A stretch of DNA of 64,000 nt, taken from Oxalobacter formigenes (GTDB taxonomy: Bacteria; Pseudomonadota; Gammaproteobacteria; Burkholderiales; Burkholderiaceae_D). This document shows, in pieces, positions 45,536 to 55,886 of the stretch (positions are counted from its first letter, which is position 1; each line of letters opens with the position of its first letter). Under the pieces are notes generated by a model, which worked only from the letters and a program-made list of their open reading frames with translations, was not told the DNA's origin and searched no databases. The position numbers and the translations under genes are program-made. The stretch is taken from assembly GCF_002127965.1 (NCBI RefSeq), contig NZ_CP018787.1, positions 248,001 to 312,000 of the forward strand, in the 5' to 3' direction.

Positions 45536-45607
45536 ACGGCCATTGTTTTTTGCCATCACTATTGCACGAATCATTTTTCCTTTTTACACAATTGCAAGGT
45601 GACGATC

Positions 45608-46171
45608 ATGTTACTGATGATTGATAATTACGATTCGTTTACATATAACCTCGTTCAGTATTTCGGTGAACTGGGGGTCGATGTCCGGACTTTCCGGAAC
45701 GATGAAATTACGCTCGATCAAATCGAGAAACTCAAACCTGACCATATCTGCATATCTCCGGGACCGAAAACCCCTTATGAAGCCGGCATCTCCCTTGAAG
45801 TCCTGACACATTTCGCCGGAAAAATCCCTCTTTTCGGAGTATGTCTGGGTCATCAGTCCATCGGTGCGGCGTTCGGTGGAAAAATCATCCGTGCCAGGCA
45901 GGTCATGCATGGAAAAACCTCTCCCGTATTTCATAAAAATGAAGGCGTTTTCCGTGGCTTGCCGAATCCGGTAACGATAACCCGGTACCATTCTCTGGCA
46001 ATCGAGAGAGAAAGCCTGCCGGATTGCCTCGAAATCACGGCATGGACGGAAGATGGCGAAATCATGGGCGTGCGCCACAAACAATACGCCATTGAAGGGG
46101 TGCAATTCCATCCTGAATCCATTTTGTCCGAAGAGGGACATGCCCTGCTCAAAAACTTTATAGCGGAATAA
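45608..46171 (+). CDS. trpG: Anthranilate synthase component II (glutamine amidotransferase)
   Basis: 187-residue class I amidotransferase supplying ammonia from glutamine to TrpE. Triad: Cys in [10 protein letters not shown] (about residue 79), His and Glu in VQFHPESIL near 168-170. [16 protein letters not shown] is the standard N-terminus; ATG 45608 follows AAGGTGACG, whereas the longer frame from 45533 is not homologous. Heads trpGDC without trpE next to it; it could also serve PabB, as shared subunits do. Confidence 0.96.
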   Translation: MLLMIDNYDSFTYNLVQYFGELGVDVRTFRNDEITLDQIEKLKPDHICISPGPKTPYEAGISLEVLTHFAGKIPLFGVCLGHQSIGAAFGGKIIRARQVMHGKTSPVFHKNEGVFRGLPNPVTITRYHSLAIERESLPDCLEITAWTEDGEIMGVRHKQYAIEGVQFHPESILSEEGHALLKNFIAE

Positions 46172-46173
46172 TC

Positions 46174-47214
46174 ATGACAGCCAGTATCAAACCTCAGGAA
46201 GCGCTTCTAAGATGCATTGAACATCGTGAAATTTTTCATGATGAAATGTTGTCCCTGTTCCGCAGTATCATGAGCGGTGAAATGACCCCGGTCATGATCG
46301 CGGCCTTGACTGTCGGTTTTCGTGTAAAGAAAGAAACCGTCGGTGAAATCGCTGCCGCAGCCGAAGTGATGCGAGAGTTTTCCCTCAAGGTCAAAGTCGA
46401 CGATACGGCAAACCTGCTCGATATTGTCGGAACCGGCGGTGATGGAGCGCATACCTTCAATATCTCGACCGCATCCATGTTTGTTGCAGCAGCCTGTGGC
46501 GCCAAGGTTGCAAAACATGGCAGCCGTAGCGTTTCTTCTTCTTCAGGAAGCGCCGATCTGCTGGAAGCCTTAAACGTCAATATCAACCTGTCTCCGGAAC
46601 AGATAGCCCAGTCTATCGATAATGTCGGTATCGGCTTCATGTATGCGCCTAATCACCATTCGGCGATGAAACATGCCAAGGCTGTGCGTGAAGAGCTTGG
46701 CGTCAGGACGATTTTCAATATCCTCGGCCCTTTGACCAATCCGGCTTATGCCGACAATATGATGATGGGGGTATTCCATCCCGATCTGGTCGGCATTCAG
46801 GTTCGTGTTTTGCAGAAAATGGGCGTCAAGAGAGCGCTGGTTGTCTGGGGCCGGGACAATCTTGATGAGGTCTCGCTTGGAGCCAGTACGCTGGTCGGCG
46901 AGTTGTCCGACGGCAAGGTTCGCGAATACGACATTCATCCGGAAGATTTCGGGCTCAGAATGTATGCCAGCCGCAATTTTCAGGTTGAAAATGCACAGGA
47001 ATCGAAAAAAATCGTTCTGGATGCACTGAACAATAAAGCGACACCCGCAACCGATATCATCGCATTGAATGCAGGAGCGGCTCTGTACGCGGCAGGTAAT
47101 GCCACTTCGATTGCCGATGGCCTTGCACAGGCGCAGGCGGCCATCAAATCGGGAGCAGCGAGAATGAAGCTCGACCAGTTCGTCGGGTTTACCCAATCGA
47201 TCAACGACAAATAA
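46174..47214 (+). CDS. trpD: Anthranilate phosphoribosyltransferase
   Basis: 346-residue TrpD, transferring phosphoribose from PRPP to anthranilate. Glycine-rich [19 protein letters not shown] near 85-103, [20 protein letters not shown], and [11 protein letters not shown] are diagnostic. Starts two bases after the trpG stop. Confidence 0.98.
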   Translation: MTASIKPQEALLRCIEHREIFHDEMLSLFRSIMSGEMTPVMIAALTVGFRVKKETVGEIAAAAEVMREFSLKVKVDDTANLLDIVGTGGDGAHTFNISTASMFVAAACGAKVAKHGSRSVSSSSGSADLLEALNVNINLSPEQIAQSIDNVGIGFMYAPNHHSAMKHAKAVREELGVRTIFNILGPLTNPAYADNMMMGVFHPDLVGIQVRVLQKMGVKRALVVWGRDNLDEVSLGASTLVGELSDGKVREYDIHPEDFGLRMYASRNFQVENAQESKKIVLDALNNKATPATDIIALNAGAALYAAGNATSIADGLAQAQAAIKSGAARMKLDQFVGFTQSINDK

Positions 47215-47225
47215 CGGGCGGCAAC

Positions 47226-48026
47226 ATGTCTGACATACTGAAAAAAATCCTTTCCGTCAAAGAGGTTGAAATCGAATCCGCCAAAAGCCGGGAGTCGTTT
47301 TCCGCTTTGCGAAATAGGGTCGATAACGATATTGACCTGGAAGGGATACGCCGGAATTTCGAAGGAGCGCTTCGCCGGAAAATCGCAGCAGGTCATGCCG
47401 GAGTCATTGCTGAAGTGAAGAAAGCGTCGCCATCAAAAGGGGTAATTCGTGAAGCCTTTTATCCTGATGAAATCGCAAGAAGCTATGAAAAACATGGCGC
47501 GGCGTGTTTGTCAGTACTCACTGACAAGGATTTTTTCCAGGGATCTCCCGATTATCTGCGTCAAGCGAAAGCGGCCTGTTCGCTGCCTGTTTTACGCAAG
47601 GATTTCATGATCGATCCCTATCAGGTTTATGAAGCCGGAGCATGGGGTGCCGATTGTATTCTTCTGATCGTCGCCGCTTTGTCTGACAGCCAGATGGCGG
47701 AACTCGAAGCCTGCGCGTTCGAATTGGGGATGAATGTGCTGGTCGAGGTTCACAATGCCGAAGAACTGGAAAGGGCGCTTGCCTTGAAAACAAGCCTTTT
47801 GGGAATCAACAATCGCGATCTCCGGACGTTCAAGACATCCATACAAAACACGATCGACCTGTTGCCCGGCTTGCCGAAAGACAAACTGGTTGTCACGGAA
47901 TCGGGCATTTTGCAAAAGGAAGACGTTCAGAAAATGCGTCAGGCCGGTGTCAATGCATTTCTGATTGGCGAAGCGTTCATGCGTGCGAAAGAGCCGGGGG
48001 AAGAGCTGGCGAAACTGTTCGCCTGA
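47226..48026 (+). CDS. trpC: Indole-3-glycerol phosphate synthase
   Basis: 266-residue monofunctional TIM-barrel enzyme. Catalytic Lys/Glu stretches [28 protein letters not shown] and [10 protein letters not shown] are present, with ESGI near the C-terminus. Not fused to TrpF. Eleven bases after trpD; its stop codon lies inside the stem-loop at 48017. Confidence 0.98.
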   Translation: MSDILKKILSVKEVEIESAKSRESFSALRNRVDNDIDLEGIRRNFEGALRRKIAAGHAGVIAEVKKASPSKGVIREAFYPDEIARSYEKHGAACLSVLTDKDFFQGSPDYLRQAKAACSLPVLRKDFMIDPYQVYEAGAWGADCILLIVAALSDSQMAELEACAFELGMNVLVEVHNAEELERALALKTSLLGINNRDLRTFKTSIQNTIDLLPGLPKDKLVVTESGILQKEDVQKMRQAGVNAFLIGEAFMRAKEPGEELAKLFA

Positions 48027-48047
48027 CGAATTTGCCATCAGGCGAAC
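48017..48047. other. Stem-loop at the trpC 3' end
   Basis: GTTCGCCTGA (48017-48026), 11-base loop, TCAGGCGAAC (48038-48047): perfect ten-base stem covering the trpC stop. No T-run follows; may protect the 3' end or aid Rho-dependent ending between the convergent genes. Confidence 0.55.
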
Positions 48048-48066
48048 GGGGTGTTGCAAATTCCGG

Positions 48067-49890
48067 TTATTCTGTTTTCTGAAGCCAGAGTTGTCTGGAT
48101 TCCTTCATTGAAGGCGTTTCGTCTTTAGACAAGGTCAGAATGAATTTCGGGATGTGTTCATCGGCAAGAATAACGTCAAACTTCATCAACTCATCCCGGC
48201 GAAAAACGAAAGCCTCTACCTTTTCGCCGACTGAATAGCGTGAAAGCTGTTTTTCCAGATTCACCGCAGGGTTTTCCGAAGAGACCCTCAAACCATCGAT
48301 GGCAAGCAGGACATCGCCAGCCGAGATACCTGCACGGTGGGCCGCTCCGCCTTCAAATACGTGAGTCACGACGCAATCGCTTCCGGAACGCTTGACGCGA
48401 ATATCGAGACCCGGTTTTACATCGATATTGGCATCGTTCATGGAAATGCCGAAAGGAGAAAACAGCTCTGCCAACGGAATTTCAACTGTTCCGTAAATGT
48501 ATTTCCTGAAGAACTCCTGTAATTCCAGTCCGCTGATTTCTTCAATAATCGCTTCCGCTTCCGTATCGGTAATGCCGCTGTCTTTACCATCGTAAAAATC
48601 GCGGCCATACCGGTGCCACAATGCCTGCATGACATCATCAAGCGATTTGTTATTGCCGGTACCGAGCCGGATCGTCAAATCAAGCGCAAGCGCAACAAGC
48701 GAACCCTTGGTGTAATAGCTGACCAGCGCATTGGGTGTATTTTCATCCTGTCGGTAATACTTGATCCAGGCATCGAAACTCGCTTCGGCAATGCTCTGTT
48801 TGAATCGGCCGCGTCCACGTGACACATTATTGATAGTCTGCGCAATCTGGTGCAAGTAAGTGCTTACATCCGTTATGCCGCTCCGGACAATAGTCAAGTC
48901 ATCGTAATAACTCGTGAAACCTTCGAACATCCACAAAAGGCGTGTATAGGTTTCCTGTCGCAGATCGTAAGGGGCGAATACGGCCGGCTTGATCCGTTTG
49001 ACATTCCATGTGTGGAAATACTCGTGACTGCACAGTCCGAGAAATTGCAGATAATCCTCGTCGATTTTCTGTTGTGGATTTTCCGCCCTGTTTTTCGATG
49101 GCAACGACGACCTTGAACAGAGCAGGGCGGTAGATGCACGATGTTCAAGACCCCCGTAGCCATTCTTGACGACCATGACAAAAAATACGTATCGTGAAAC
49201 AGGTGCCTTTCGGGTTTCAGGCTCAAAAAGTGTGATTTCGGTTTCGCAGATTTTCCTGAGATCGTCTTCAATGCGTTTTAGATCCAGATTGGGAACTTTC
49301 CCTGTAATGGCGATTTCATGGGGCACGCCGCAAGCCTCGAACTGGCCCAAAATGAAGTTACCCATTTCGACAGGCGAATCGATCAATTCATCGTAATCCT
49401 TCGCCATGTACGTTCCGAAACCATAACGGGAAGCCTTGTGTTCCGGAAGTGCCGTTATAACCCGCCATGTATGCGCATCAGGTGAATCCGGTTTTTTGAT
49501 ATCGACGATGTGTGGCCGGTTTTCCAGTCCAACTGCTTCCAGGAAAACACTTGAACCATTGAAAAAAGCATGAGTCTGATCCACATGCGCTGATCGCACA
49601 GACAAATCCCAGGCATACACTTCATAGCTGACTGTAACCGGTCCGTCACAAGCTTCGGCCTGCCATGTATGTTTGTCGATTTTGTCCAGTTGAACGGTTT
49701 TGTTCTGGCAGGTCGCACGGATCTGGACGATATTTTTGGCAAATTCCCGGATCATATAGCTACCCGGTATCCATGCAGGCAACCTGAACAGTTGGCCGTT
49801 TTTGTCAGGATCGCTTACCGTCATCGATACCCTGAACAAATGACCGTTCAGATCGAAAGGTTCAATACAATATTGAATAGCTTGTGTCAT
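48067..49890 (-). CDS. M61-family metallopeptidase with PDZ domain
   Basis: 607-residue glycyl-aminopeptidase-like enzyme. An N-terminal beta domain (1-165) precedes the catalytic domain with HEYFH at 289-293 (zinc His289, His293, catalytic Glu290) in SHEYFHTWNVKRIKP; a PDZ domain occupies about 490-580 (AAHRAGISAGDVLLAIDG). No signal peptide is visible, so a cytosolic location is likely. It lies 30 bases downstream of metH on the same strand. Confidence 0.93.
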   Translation of the reverse strand: MTQAIQYCIEPFDLNGHLFRVSMTVSDPDKNGQLFRLPAWIPGSYMIREFAKNIVQIRATCQNKTVQLDKIDKHTWQAEACDGPVTVSYEVYAWDLSVRSAHVDQTHAFFNGSSVFLEAVGLENRPHIVDIKKPDSPDAHTWRVITALPEHKASRYGFGTYMAKDYDELIDSPVEMGNFILGQFEACGVPHEIAITGKVPNLDLKRIEDDLRKICETEITLFEPETRKAPVSRYVFFVMVVKNGYGGLEHRASTALLCSRSSLPSKNRAENPQQKIDEDYLQFLGLCSHEYFHTWNVKRIKPAVFAPYDLRQETYTRLLWMFEGFTSYYDDLTIVRSGITDVSTYLHQIAQTINNVSRGRGRFKQSIAEASFDAWIKYYRQDENTPNALVSYYTKGSLVALALDLTIRLGTGNNKSLDDVMQALWHRYGRDFYDGKDSGITDTEAEAIIEEISGLELQEFFRKYIYGTVEIPLAELFSPFGISMNDANIDVKPGLDIRVKRSGSDCVVTHVFEGGAAHRAGISAGDVLLAIDGLRVSSENPAVNLEKQLSRYSVGEKVEAFVFRRDELMKFDVILADEHIPKFILTLSKDETPSMKESRQLWLQKTE

Positions 49891-49920
49891 GGCAATTCAC
49901 TTGATAATCAGTCAGTCCAT

Positions 49921-52900
49921 TCAGAGAATCGGAGCCAGCCATTTTGCAAGCTGTTCTTCCGACACGTTCCTTCTTTTAGCCATATCGCTTACCTGATCTT
50001 TCCCGATTTTCCCGATGGTGAAGTAATGGGCATCAGGATGGGCGAAATAAAAGCCGGTAATGGATGCCGTCGGCAACATGGCGTATGACTCCGTCAGCTT
50101 CATGCCGATTTCCTCACATCTCAATATCCGGAAGAGATCATCTTTCACCGTGTGTTCAGGACAGGAAGGATAACCCGGAGCAGGCCGGATGCCCCTGTAT
50201 TGTTCCTTGATGAGCTGTTCATTCGTGAAAGTTTCATTGGAAGAATATCCCCACAAATCCTTTCTGACCAGTTCGTGCAGGTACTCGGCCAATGCCTCGA
50301 CGAGACGGTCGGCAAGCGCCTTGAGCATGATAGCGTCATAGTCATCCAGTTCAGTTTCGAATTGCTCAAGATGTTTTTCGATTCCCAGACCGGCCGTGAC
50401 GCCGAACATGCCGATGTAGTCCTTTATTCCTGAAGATTTCGGCGCAATGAAATCGGACATGCACTGATTCGGACGTGCAACGCCGTCGACAACCGGTTTT
50501 TCGTTTTGTTGACGGACACCGTAATAAGTGAAGGCGACCTTGGAACGCGATTCATCGGTATAGATTTCAATATCGTCATCGTTGACGGAGTTGGCCGGCA
50601 TCAGCGCCAGCGTGGCGTTTGCCGTCAGCCATTTACCTTTGATCAGCTTCTCCAGCATCTTCTGTCCGTCTGCAAAAACCTTTCTGGCCATTTCACCGTG
50701 AACGGCATCGTTCAGGATGGTCGGATAAGAACCGGACAAATCCCATACCCTGAAAAACGGCGACCAGTCGATGTAATCGACCAGCGTGGCCAGATCGATG
50801 TTTTTCAGGAAACGCTGGCCGAGATAGGTCGGTCGTTTCGGTGCGTCTTTCCCTTCAAACGACAACTGAGCCTTGTTCTTGCGTGCATCTTCGATAGATA
50901 GCAGTTTCTGGGGTTTTTTCTGGGCATGCAATTCCCGGATATGCTCGTAATCGTCCGACAGAACCTTGAGATATTTCTCGCGGATACTGTCCGAAAGGAG
51001 CGCCTGAATGACAGTCACTGTTCGGGAGGCATCGGTGACATGGACAACCGGGCCTTCGTAATTCGGCGCAATCTTGACGGCTGTATGGGTTTTGCTGGTG
51101 GTAGCACCACCAATGAACAGCGGAATGTTGCGTGAGCGGAAATATTCGTCACGCTGCATTTCCCCGGCAACGTACATCATCTCTTCCAGAGACGGCGTGA
51201 TCAGGCCGGACAGGCCAATGGCATCGGCGTTGACTTCCTTGGCCTTGGCAAGGATTTCCTCACATGGAACCATGACACCCAGATTGATGACTTCAAAGTT
51301 GTTACACTGCAAAACGACAGCGACGATGTTTTTGCCGATATCGTGAACATCGCCCTTGACCGTGGCAATAACGATCTTTCCGTTCGACTGGCTGCTTCCG
51401 CTCTGGCGCTTTTCTTCCTCGATGTAAGGGATCAGATGCGCGACGGCCTGTTTCATGACGCGTGCGGACTTGACAACCTGAGGGAGGAACATTTTGCCCT
51501 GTCCGAAGAGGTCGCCAACAGCATTCATCCCGTCCATCAAAGGGCCTTCGATGACTTCAATCGGTTTGCCGCCATTTTTGAGCGTATCCTGCAGCGCTTC
51601 TTCCGTGTCCTCAATGATGAAATCGGTTACGCCATGTACGAAGGCGTAAGACAGGCGTTTATTGACCGAGTCCTCCCTCCATTGAAGGTTTTCGCCTTCT
51701 TTTTTGGCTCCGGACTGGAATTCTCCGGCCACGTCGATCAGGCGTTCAGTCGCATCTTCCCGGCGGTTCAGGACGGCGTCTTCAACCCGTTCACGCAAGG
51801 CTTCCGGAATTTCGTCATAAACACCCATCATGCCAGCGTTGACGATACCCATCGTCATTCCGGCTGAAATGGCGTGATAGAGGAAAACGGTATGGATGGC
51901 TTCACGGGCAGGATTGTTGCCGCGTAAACTGAAACTGACGTTGGAAACACCACCGCTGATTCTTGCATTCGGCAGGTTATCCCTGATCCAGCGGGTCGCT
52001 TCGATAAAATCGACTGCATAATTGTTATGCTCTTCGATACCGGTCGCAATAGCAAAAATATTCGGATCGAAAATAATGTCTTCGGAAGGAAAACCGATCT
52101 GGTTGACCAGCAGGTCGTAAGCCCGTTTGCAGATATCGATTTTACGCTGGTACGTGTCGGCCTGCCCCTTTTCATCGAATGCCATCACGATAATGGCTGC
52201 ACCATAACGGCGGCACAGTTTGGCGTGATGAATGAATTCTTCTTCACCGTTTTTCAGTGAAATGGAATTGACGATCGATTTGCCTTGCAGGCATTTCAAC
52301 CCGGCTTCGATCACTTCCCATTTGGACGAGTCCAGCATCACCGGAACACGCGAGATTTCCGGTTCGGACGCAATCAGATTCAAAAAACGATGCATGGCGC
52401 TGACAGAATCCAGCATCGCCTCATCCATATTGATATCGATGATCTGGGCGCCGTTTTCAACCTGCTGACGGGCGACTGCGAGCGCGTTGTCGTATTCCTC
52501 GTTCAAAATCATCCGTGCGAATGCTTTGGAGCCTGTTACGTTAGTCCGTTCGCCGACATTGACGAATAATGAACTGTCGTCGATAGTAAATGGTTCCAGT
52601 CCGGACAGGCGCATGGCAGGTGGAATGGTCGGGACTTTTCTAGGAGGCAAAGGTGTGACCGCTTTTGCGATAGCGCGAATATGATCGGGCGTCGTACCGC
52701 AACATCCGCCGACAACATTGATAAATCCGCTTTCGGCGAATTCCTTCAGGAAGGCCGACGTATCTTCAGGCAGCTCGTCAAAGCCTGTTTCACTCATCGG
52801 GTTGGGTAAGCCTGCATTTGGATAAATACAGATATGTGTATCGGCAATCCGGGAGATTTCCTCAACATAAGGTCTCATCAGCGCAGCCCCCAGCGCGCAG

Positions 52901-53682
52901 TTCAGCCCGACCGTCAGGGGACGGGCATGGCGGATGGAATACCAGAAAGCCGTCACTGTCTGTCCCGACAGGATACGTCCGGACGCGTCTGTCACAGTAC
53001 CGGAAATCATGATGGGCAATTTTTTGCCGGACTCTTCGAAGAACGTATCGATTGCGAAAAGAGCTGCTTTGCAGTTCAAGGTATCGAAAACCGTTTCGAC
53101 CAGCAGCAGATCGGCGCCTCCTTCAACCAGTCCCCTTATCTGTTCCAGATAGGCCTCGACCAGTTGGTCGAAAGTCACATTGCGGGCACCCGGGTCGCTC
53201 ACGTCTGGAGAGATCGAAGCGGTTCGGGGAGTCGGCCCGATAGAACCTGCCACGAAACGGGGGTGATCAGGCGTTGAATACTTGTCGCAAATTTCCCGGG
53301 CGATTTTCGCCGATTGCACATTCATCTCATAAACGAGATGTGACATGTGATAATCGCTCTGGGCAATCGATGTCGCGCCAAACGTATTCGTCTCGATCAC
53401 GTCGGCACCAGCTTTCAGGTATTCTTCATGAATGGCTGAAATGATATGCGGCTGGGTCAGTGACAACAGTTCATTGTTGCCCTTGACGAACAGTTCCCGT
53501 TCGCTTTCGGACGCAGGAGGGGCGAAATTCGCAAACCGGCCTTCCGGGCCGCCCCGATAATCCTCTTCGGTCAGTCCGTAGCGCTGGATCATTGTACCCA
53601 TTGCACCGTCCAGAACCAGAATGCGTTTGGACATGATTTCGCGAAGACGGGCTTCAGTAGAGGTTTTTTCTGTCGAGGTCAT
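49921..53682 (-). CDS. metH: Cobalamin-dependent methionine synthase
   Basis: 1253-residue four-module MetH. Homocysteine domain (to about 350) with zinc ligands in GGCCGTT; methyltetrahydrofolate domain (about 365-640, [20 protein letters not shown]); cap and B12 domain with the base-off motif DVHDIGK near 775; and the C-terminal reactivation domain (about 930-1250, [13 protein letters not shown]). All modules look intact. I see no cobalamin or SAH riboswitch upstream; a TATAAT-like -10 lies about 70 bases before the start on the minus strand. Confidence 0.98.
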   Translation of the reverse strand: MTSTEKTSTEARLREIMSKRILVLDGAMGTMIQRYGLTEEDYRGGPEGRFANFAPPASESERELFVKGNNELLSLTQPHIISAIHEEYLKAGADVIETNTFGATSIAQSDYHMSHLVYEMNVQSAKIAREICDKYSTPDHPRFVAGSIGPTPRTASISPDVSDPGARNVTFDQLVEAYLEQIRGLVEGGADLLLVETVFDTLNCKAALFAIDTFFEESGKKLPIMISGTVTDASGRILSGQTVTAFWYSIRHARPLTVGLNCALGAALMRPYVEEISRIADTHICIYPNAGLPNPMSETGFDELPEDTSAFLKEFAESGFINVVGGCCGTTPDHIRAIAKAVTPLPPRKVPTIPPAMRLSGLEPFTIDDSSLFVNVGERTNVTGSKAFARMILNEEYDNALAVARQQVENGAQIIDINMDEAMLDSVSAMHRFLNLIASEPEISRVPVMLDSSKWEVIEAGLKCLQGKSIVNSISLKNGEEEFIHHAKLCRRYGAAIIVMAFDEKGQADTYQRKIDICKRAYDLLVNQIGFPSEDIIFDPNIFAIATGIEEHNNYAVDFIEATRWIRDNLPNARISGGVSNVSFSLRGNNPAREAIHTVFLYHAISAGMTMGIVNAGMMGVYDEIPEALRERVEDAVLNRREDATERLIDVAGEFQSGAKKEGENLQWREDSVNKRLSYAFVHGVTDFIIEDTEEALQDTLKNGGKPIEVIEGPLMDGMNAVGDLFGQGKMFLPQVVKSARVMKQAVAHLIPYIEEEKRQSGSSQSNGKIVIATVKGDVHDIGKNIVAVVLQCNNFEVINLGVMVPCEEILAKAKEVNADAIGLSGLITPSLEEMMYVAGEMQRDEYFRSRNIPLFIGGATTSKTHTAVKIAPNYEGPVVHVTDASRTVTVIQALLSDSIREKYLKVLSDDYEHIRELHAQKKPQKLLSIEDARKNKAQLSFEGKDAPKRPTYLGQRFLKNIDLATLVDYIDWSPFFRVWDLSGSYPTILNDAVHGEMARKVFADGQKMLEKLIKGKWLTANATLALMPANSVNDDDIEIYTDESRSKVAFTYYGVRQQNEKPVVDGVARPNQCMSDFIAPKSSGIKDYIGMFGVTAGLGIEKHLEQFETELDDYDAIMLKALADRLVEALAEYLHELVRKDLWGYSSNETFTNEQLIKEQYRGIRPAPGYPSCPEHTVKDDLFRILRCEEIGMKLTESYAMLPTASITGFYFAHPDAHYFTIGKIGKDQVSDMAKRRNVSEEQLAKWLAPIL

Positions 53683-53982
53683 TTTTATTGATGAAAACTG
53701 TTTAATTATTTCCGGATTCCGATTGTGTCAAAAAGGGAGCAACAAGGTGAAAATTATACTGTAATCAAGCAGACCAGACGAACGGCCCGGTTGATATGGA
53801 TTGTCCAAACCCAACATCGTCTCATTTGTCATATATAAAATGGAAAAACGGATTTACTTTTATATTTGATAAACGATATAAAGATTGATGAACGAAGAAT
53901 GAAAAAATAGATGTTTCCATGTAGGAACTCGGTATGATGAGGCTTTTTTACAGTCTTTTTCCGCAATACAGTCAGAAATACT
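53683..53982. other. Intergenic region between metH and the DMT transporter
   Basis: 300 bases between divergent genes. On the minus strand, TATAAT around 53752-53757 may be the metH -10. I see no riboswitch consensus, no small ORF and no repeat. Confidence 0.5.
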
Positions 53983-54903
53983 ATGAATAAAGTCAAAGGT
54001 TACCTTTATGGCTGTATTTCTTCCGCGACTTACGGGCTGGTTCCCTTGTTTACTCTGCCTCTGATGTCCCGTGGAATGCACTACGATAGCATCCTTTTCT
54101 ATCGTTATTTTTTTGCGACCCTGTTTTTGGGGGGCGTTCTGAAATTGACCGGCAAATCATTCAGGCTCGAGCGTGCCGATATCCTGCCTCTAATGGGACT
54201 GGGAAGTCTTTTCGCGCTGTCGTCGCTGTTTCTTTTCATGAGCTATCTCTACATGGAATCGGGTATTGCCTCGACCATCCTATTTTTCTATCCGATTCTG
54301 GTGACGCTGATCATGGCGATTTTTTTCAAGGAGAAAATTACCTGGGCGACGATCACCTCCATCATGCTCGCATTCGTCGGTATTGGCCTGCTCTACAAAG
54401 GAGACAAGGGAATGCCTTTAAGTATGTTCGGCATTTTCATCGTTTTCCTGTCGGCACTGGCTTATGCGCTTTATATCGTCGGCGTCAATAAAACACGCGT
54501 CAATACTATGGATGGGGACAAACTGACTTTTTATGCACTGCTCGTCGGAAGCGGCATTTTCTTCATCAAACTCAAATTCGGAACGAATCTGGAAATGATC
54601 TCGGGTTTCGATTCATGGTTTGATGTCGTCATGCTGGCGCTGGTTCCAACCGTCGTATCGTGTGTTGCAATGGTGTGGGCTGTTCACAATGTCGGATCGA
54701 CCGTCACCGCCATTCTCGGAGCACTCGAACCTTTAACTGCTGTTTTTGTAGGTATTGTCGTGTTTCACGAACCGCTGACCGTCAATATGGCCGTCGGCAT
54801 ATTCATGATCATATTGGCGGTGATCGTCATTATTCTGGGCAAGTCTCTCAATATGTCTCTGGCCGCCATCAAGGCGTTTGCCCATAAAATCACGCAAAAA
54901 TAA
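53983..54903 (+). CDS. DMT/EamA-family transporter
   Basis: 306 residues with ten hydrophobic helices in two EamA repeats (EPLTAVFVGIVVFHEPLT is the typical end of repeat two). Probable inner-membrane exporter of unknown substrate, only distantly like the one at 15022. Stands alone with a terminator after it. Confidence 0.85.
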   Translation: MNKVKGYLYGCISSATYGLVPLFTLPLMSRGMHYDSILFYRYFFATLFLGGVLKLTGKSFRLERADILPLMGLGSLFALSSLFLFMSYLYMESGIASTILFFYPILVTLIMAIFFKEKITWATITSIMLAFVGIGLLYKGDKGMPLSMFGIFIVFLSALAYALYIVGVNKTRVNTMDGDKLTFYALLVGSGIFFIKLKFGTNLEMISGFDSWFDVVMLALVPTVVSCVAMVWAVHNVGSTVTAILGALEPLTAVFVGIVVFHEPLTVNMAVGIFMIILAVIVIILGKSLNMSLAAIKAFAHKITQK

Positions 54904-54940
54904 ATCCTGTCCGTTTTGCTGATGGACAGGATTATTTATT
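54903..54940 (+). terminator. Probable terminator after the DMT gene
   Basis: AATCCTGTCC, 11-base loop, GGACAGGATT, then TATTTATT. The stem is good but the T-tract is interrupted. Confidence 0.6.
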
Positions 54941-54952
54941 ATCCGGGTCAAA

Positions 54953-55687
54953 TCACTTCAGCGATTTCAATTTTTTCTCGAGCGATTCCGCATCGATAGC
55001 ACCCGCTACACGAGTATTGTCAGTAAAGAAAATAGTCGGAGTTCCACTGACTTTGAGTTTTTGTCCCAGCTCGCGAATTTTTTCGTTAGGGAAGTTGCAA
55101 TCGGATTTTGCCTTTTCCGGTACATTTCCATTCAGCATCCAGTCCTCCCATGCTTTTGCCGGATTGGAGGAGCACCAGGCATTTTTTGAAATCTCAACCG
55201 AACTTGCCGAAAGGATATTGTAGGGATAAAGATAAATCGTCACATTGTCGATTTGTTTCAGGTTGTTTTCAAACCTTTTGCAATAGCCACAATTCGGATC
55301 GGAAAAAACGGTAATTTCCCGTTTCCCGTTTCCTTTCACGATTTTGATAGCCAGATCTTTTGGCAGATCGGCAAATCGGGTAACCATCTTTTTAAGCTTT
55401 TCCTCAGTGTAATTCTCTCTCGTTTCCAGATTCATGATTTCGCCGAGAAACAGATATTGCGCCTGTTTATCCGTGTAAACGAGATTATTTCCAAGCCTGA
55501 CTTCATACAAACCCAGATAAGGTGTTTTGACAATGGCACTCTTCTGGACATCCACGCCAAGATAATTTTGCAGGCGTTGCTGTATACGGGTTTCCGGTGA
55601 AGTGGCCGCCGCATGCGCAAAACATCCTGTCAGCAGCAGGGCAGCGAGTGAAAAACGTCTCAGAAAAGTTGCGAGGAAATATTTCAT
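54953..55687 (-). CDS. dsbC: Thiol:disulfide interchange protein DsbC-like
   Basis: 244-residue disulfide isomerase: N-terminal dimer domain (about 30-105) then thioredoxin fold with active site CGYC at 133-136 and cis-proline in SGTPTIFF near 216. Two further Cys (AWCSSN and SDCNF) form the structural pair. The signal region contains LLLTGC (C22), which fits a lipobox, as well as an AHA signal peptidase I site, so it is either a lipoprotein or soluble in the periplasm. Confidence 0.93.
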   Translation of the reverse strand: MKYFLATFLRRFSLAALLLTGCFAHAAATSPETRIQQRLQNYLGVDVQKSAIVKTPYLGLYEVRLGNNLVYTDKQAQYLFLGEIMNLETRENYTEEKLKKMVTRFADLPKDLAIKIVKGNGKREITVFSDPNCGYCKRFENNLKQIDNVTIYLYPYNILSASSVEISKNAWCSSNPAKAWEDWMLNGNVPEKAKSDCNFPNEKIRELGQKLKVSGTPTIFFTDNTRVAGAIDAESLEKKLKSLK

Positions 55688-55886
55688 TATTGATCCTTAA
55701 AAAAACATGGCGAATTGTTCAGACAGTTTACCGAAAATTTTGCATTTGGATTTATGTTCTAATTTTGGGTTCTAAAATTTATTACAAGCTACTGATTATA
55801 AAGATAATTATTTAAAAAATTCGTTAGCATGCCTGATTGTAATCAAAAGTGCCTGTCCTGTTTAAAACACGGGCGGCAAACAGATC

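Noticed and set aside
53683-53982. Cobalamin or SAH riboswitch upstream of metH
   Set aside because: Looked for on the minus strand; no B12-box or SAH consensus found.
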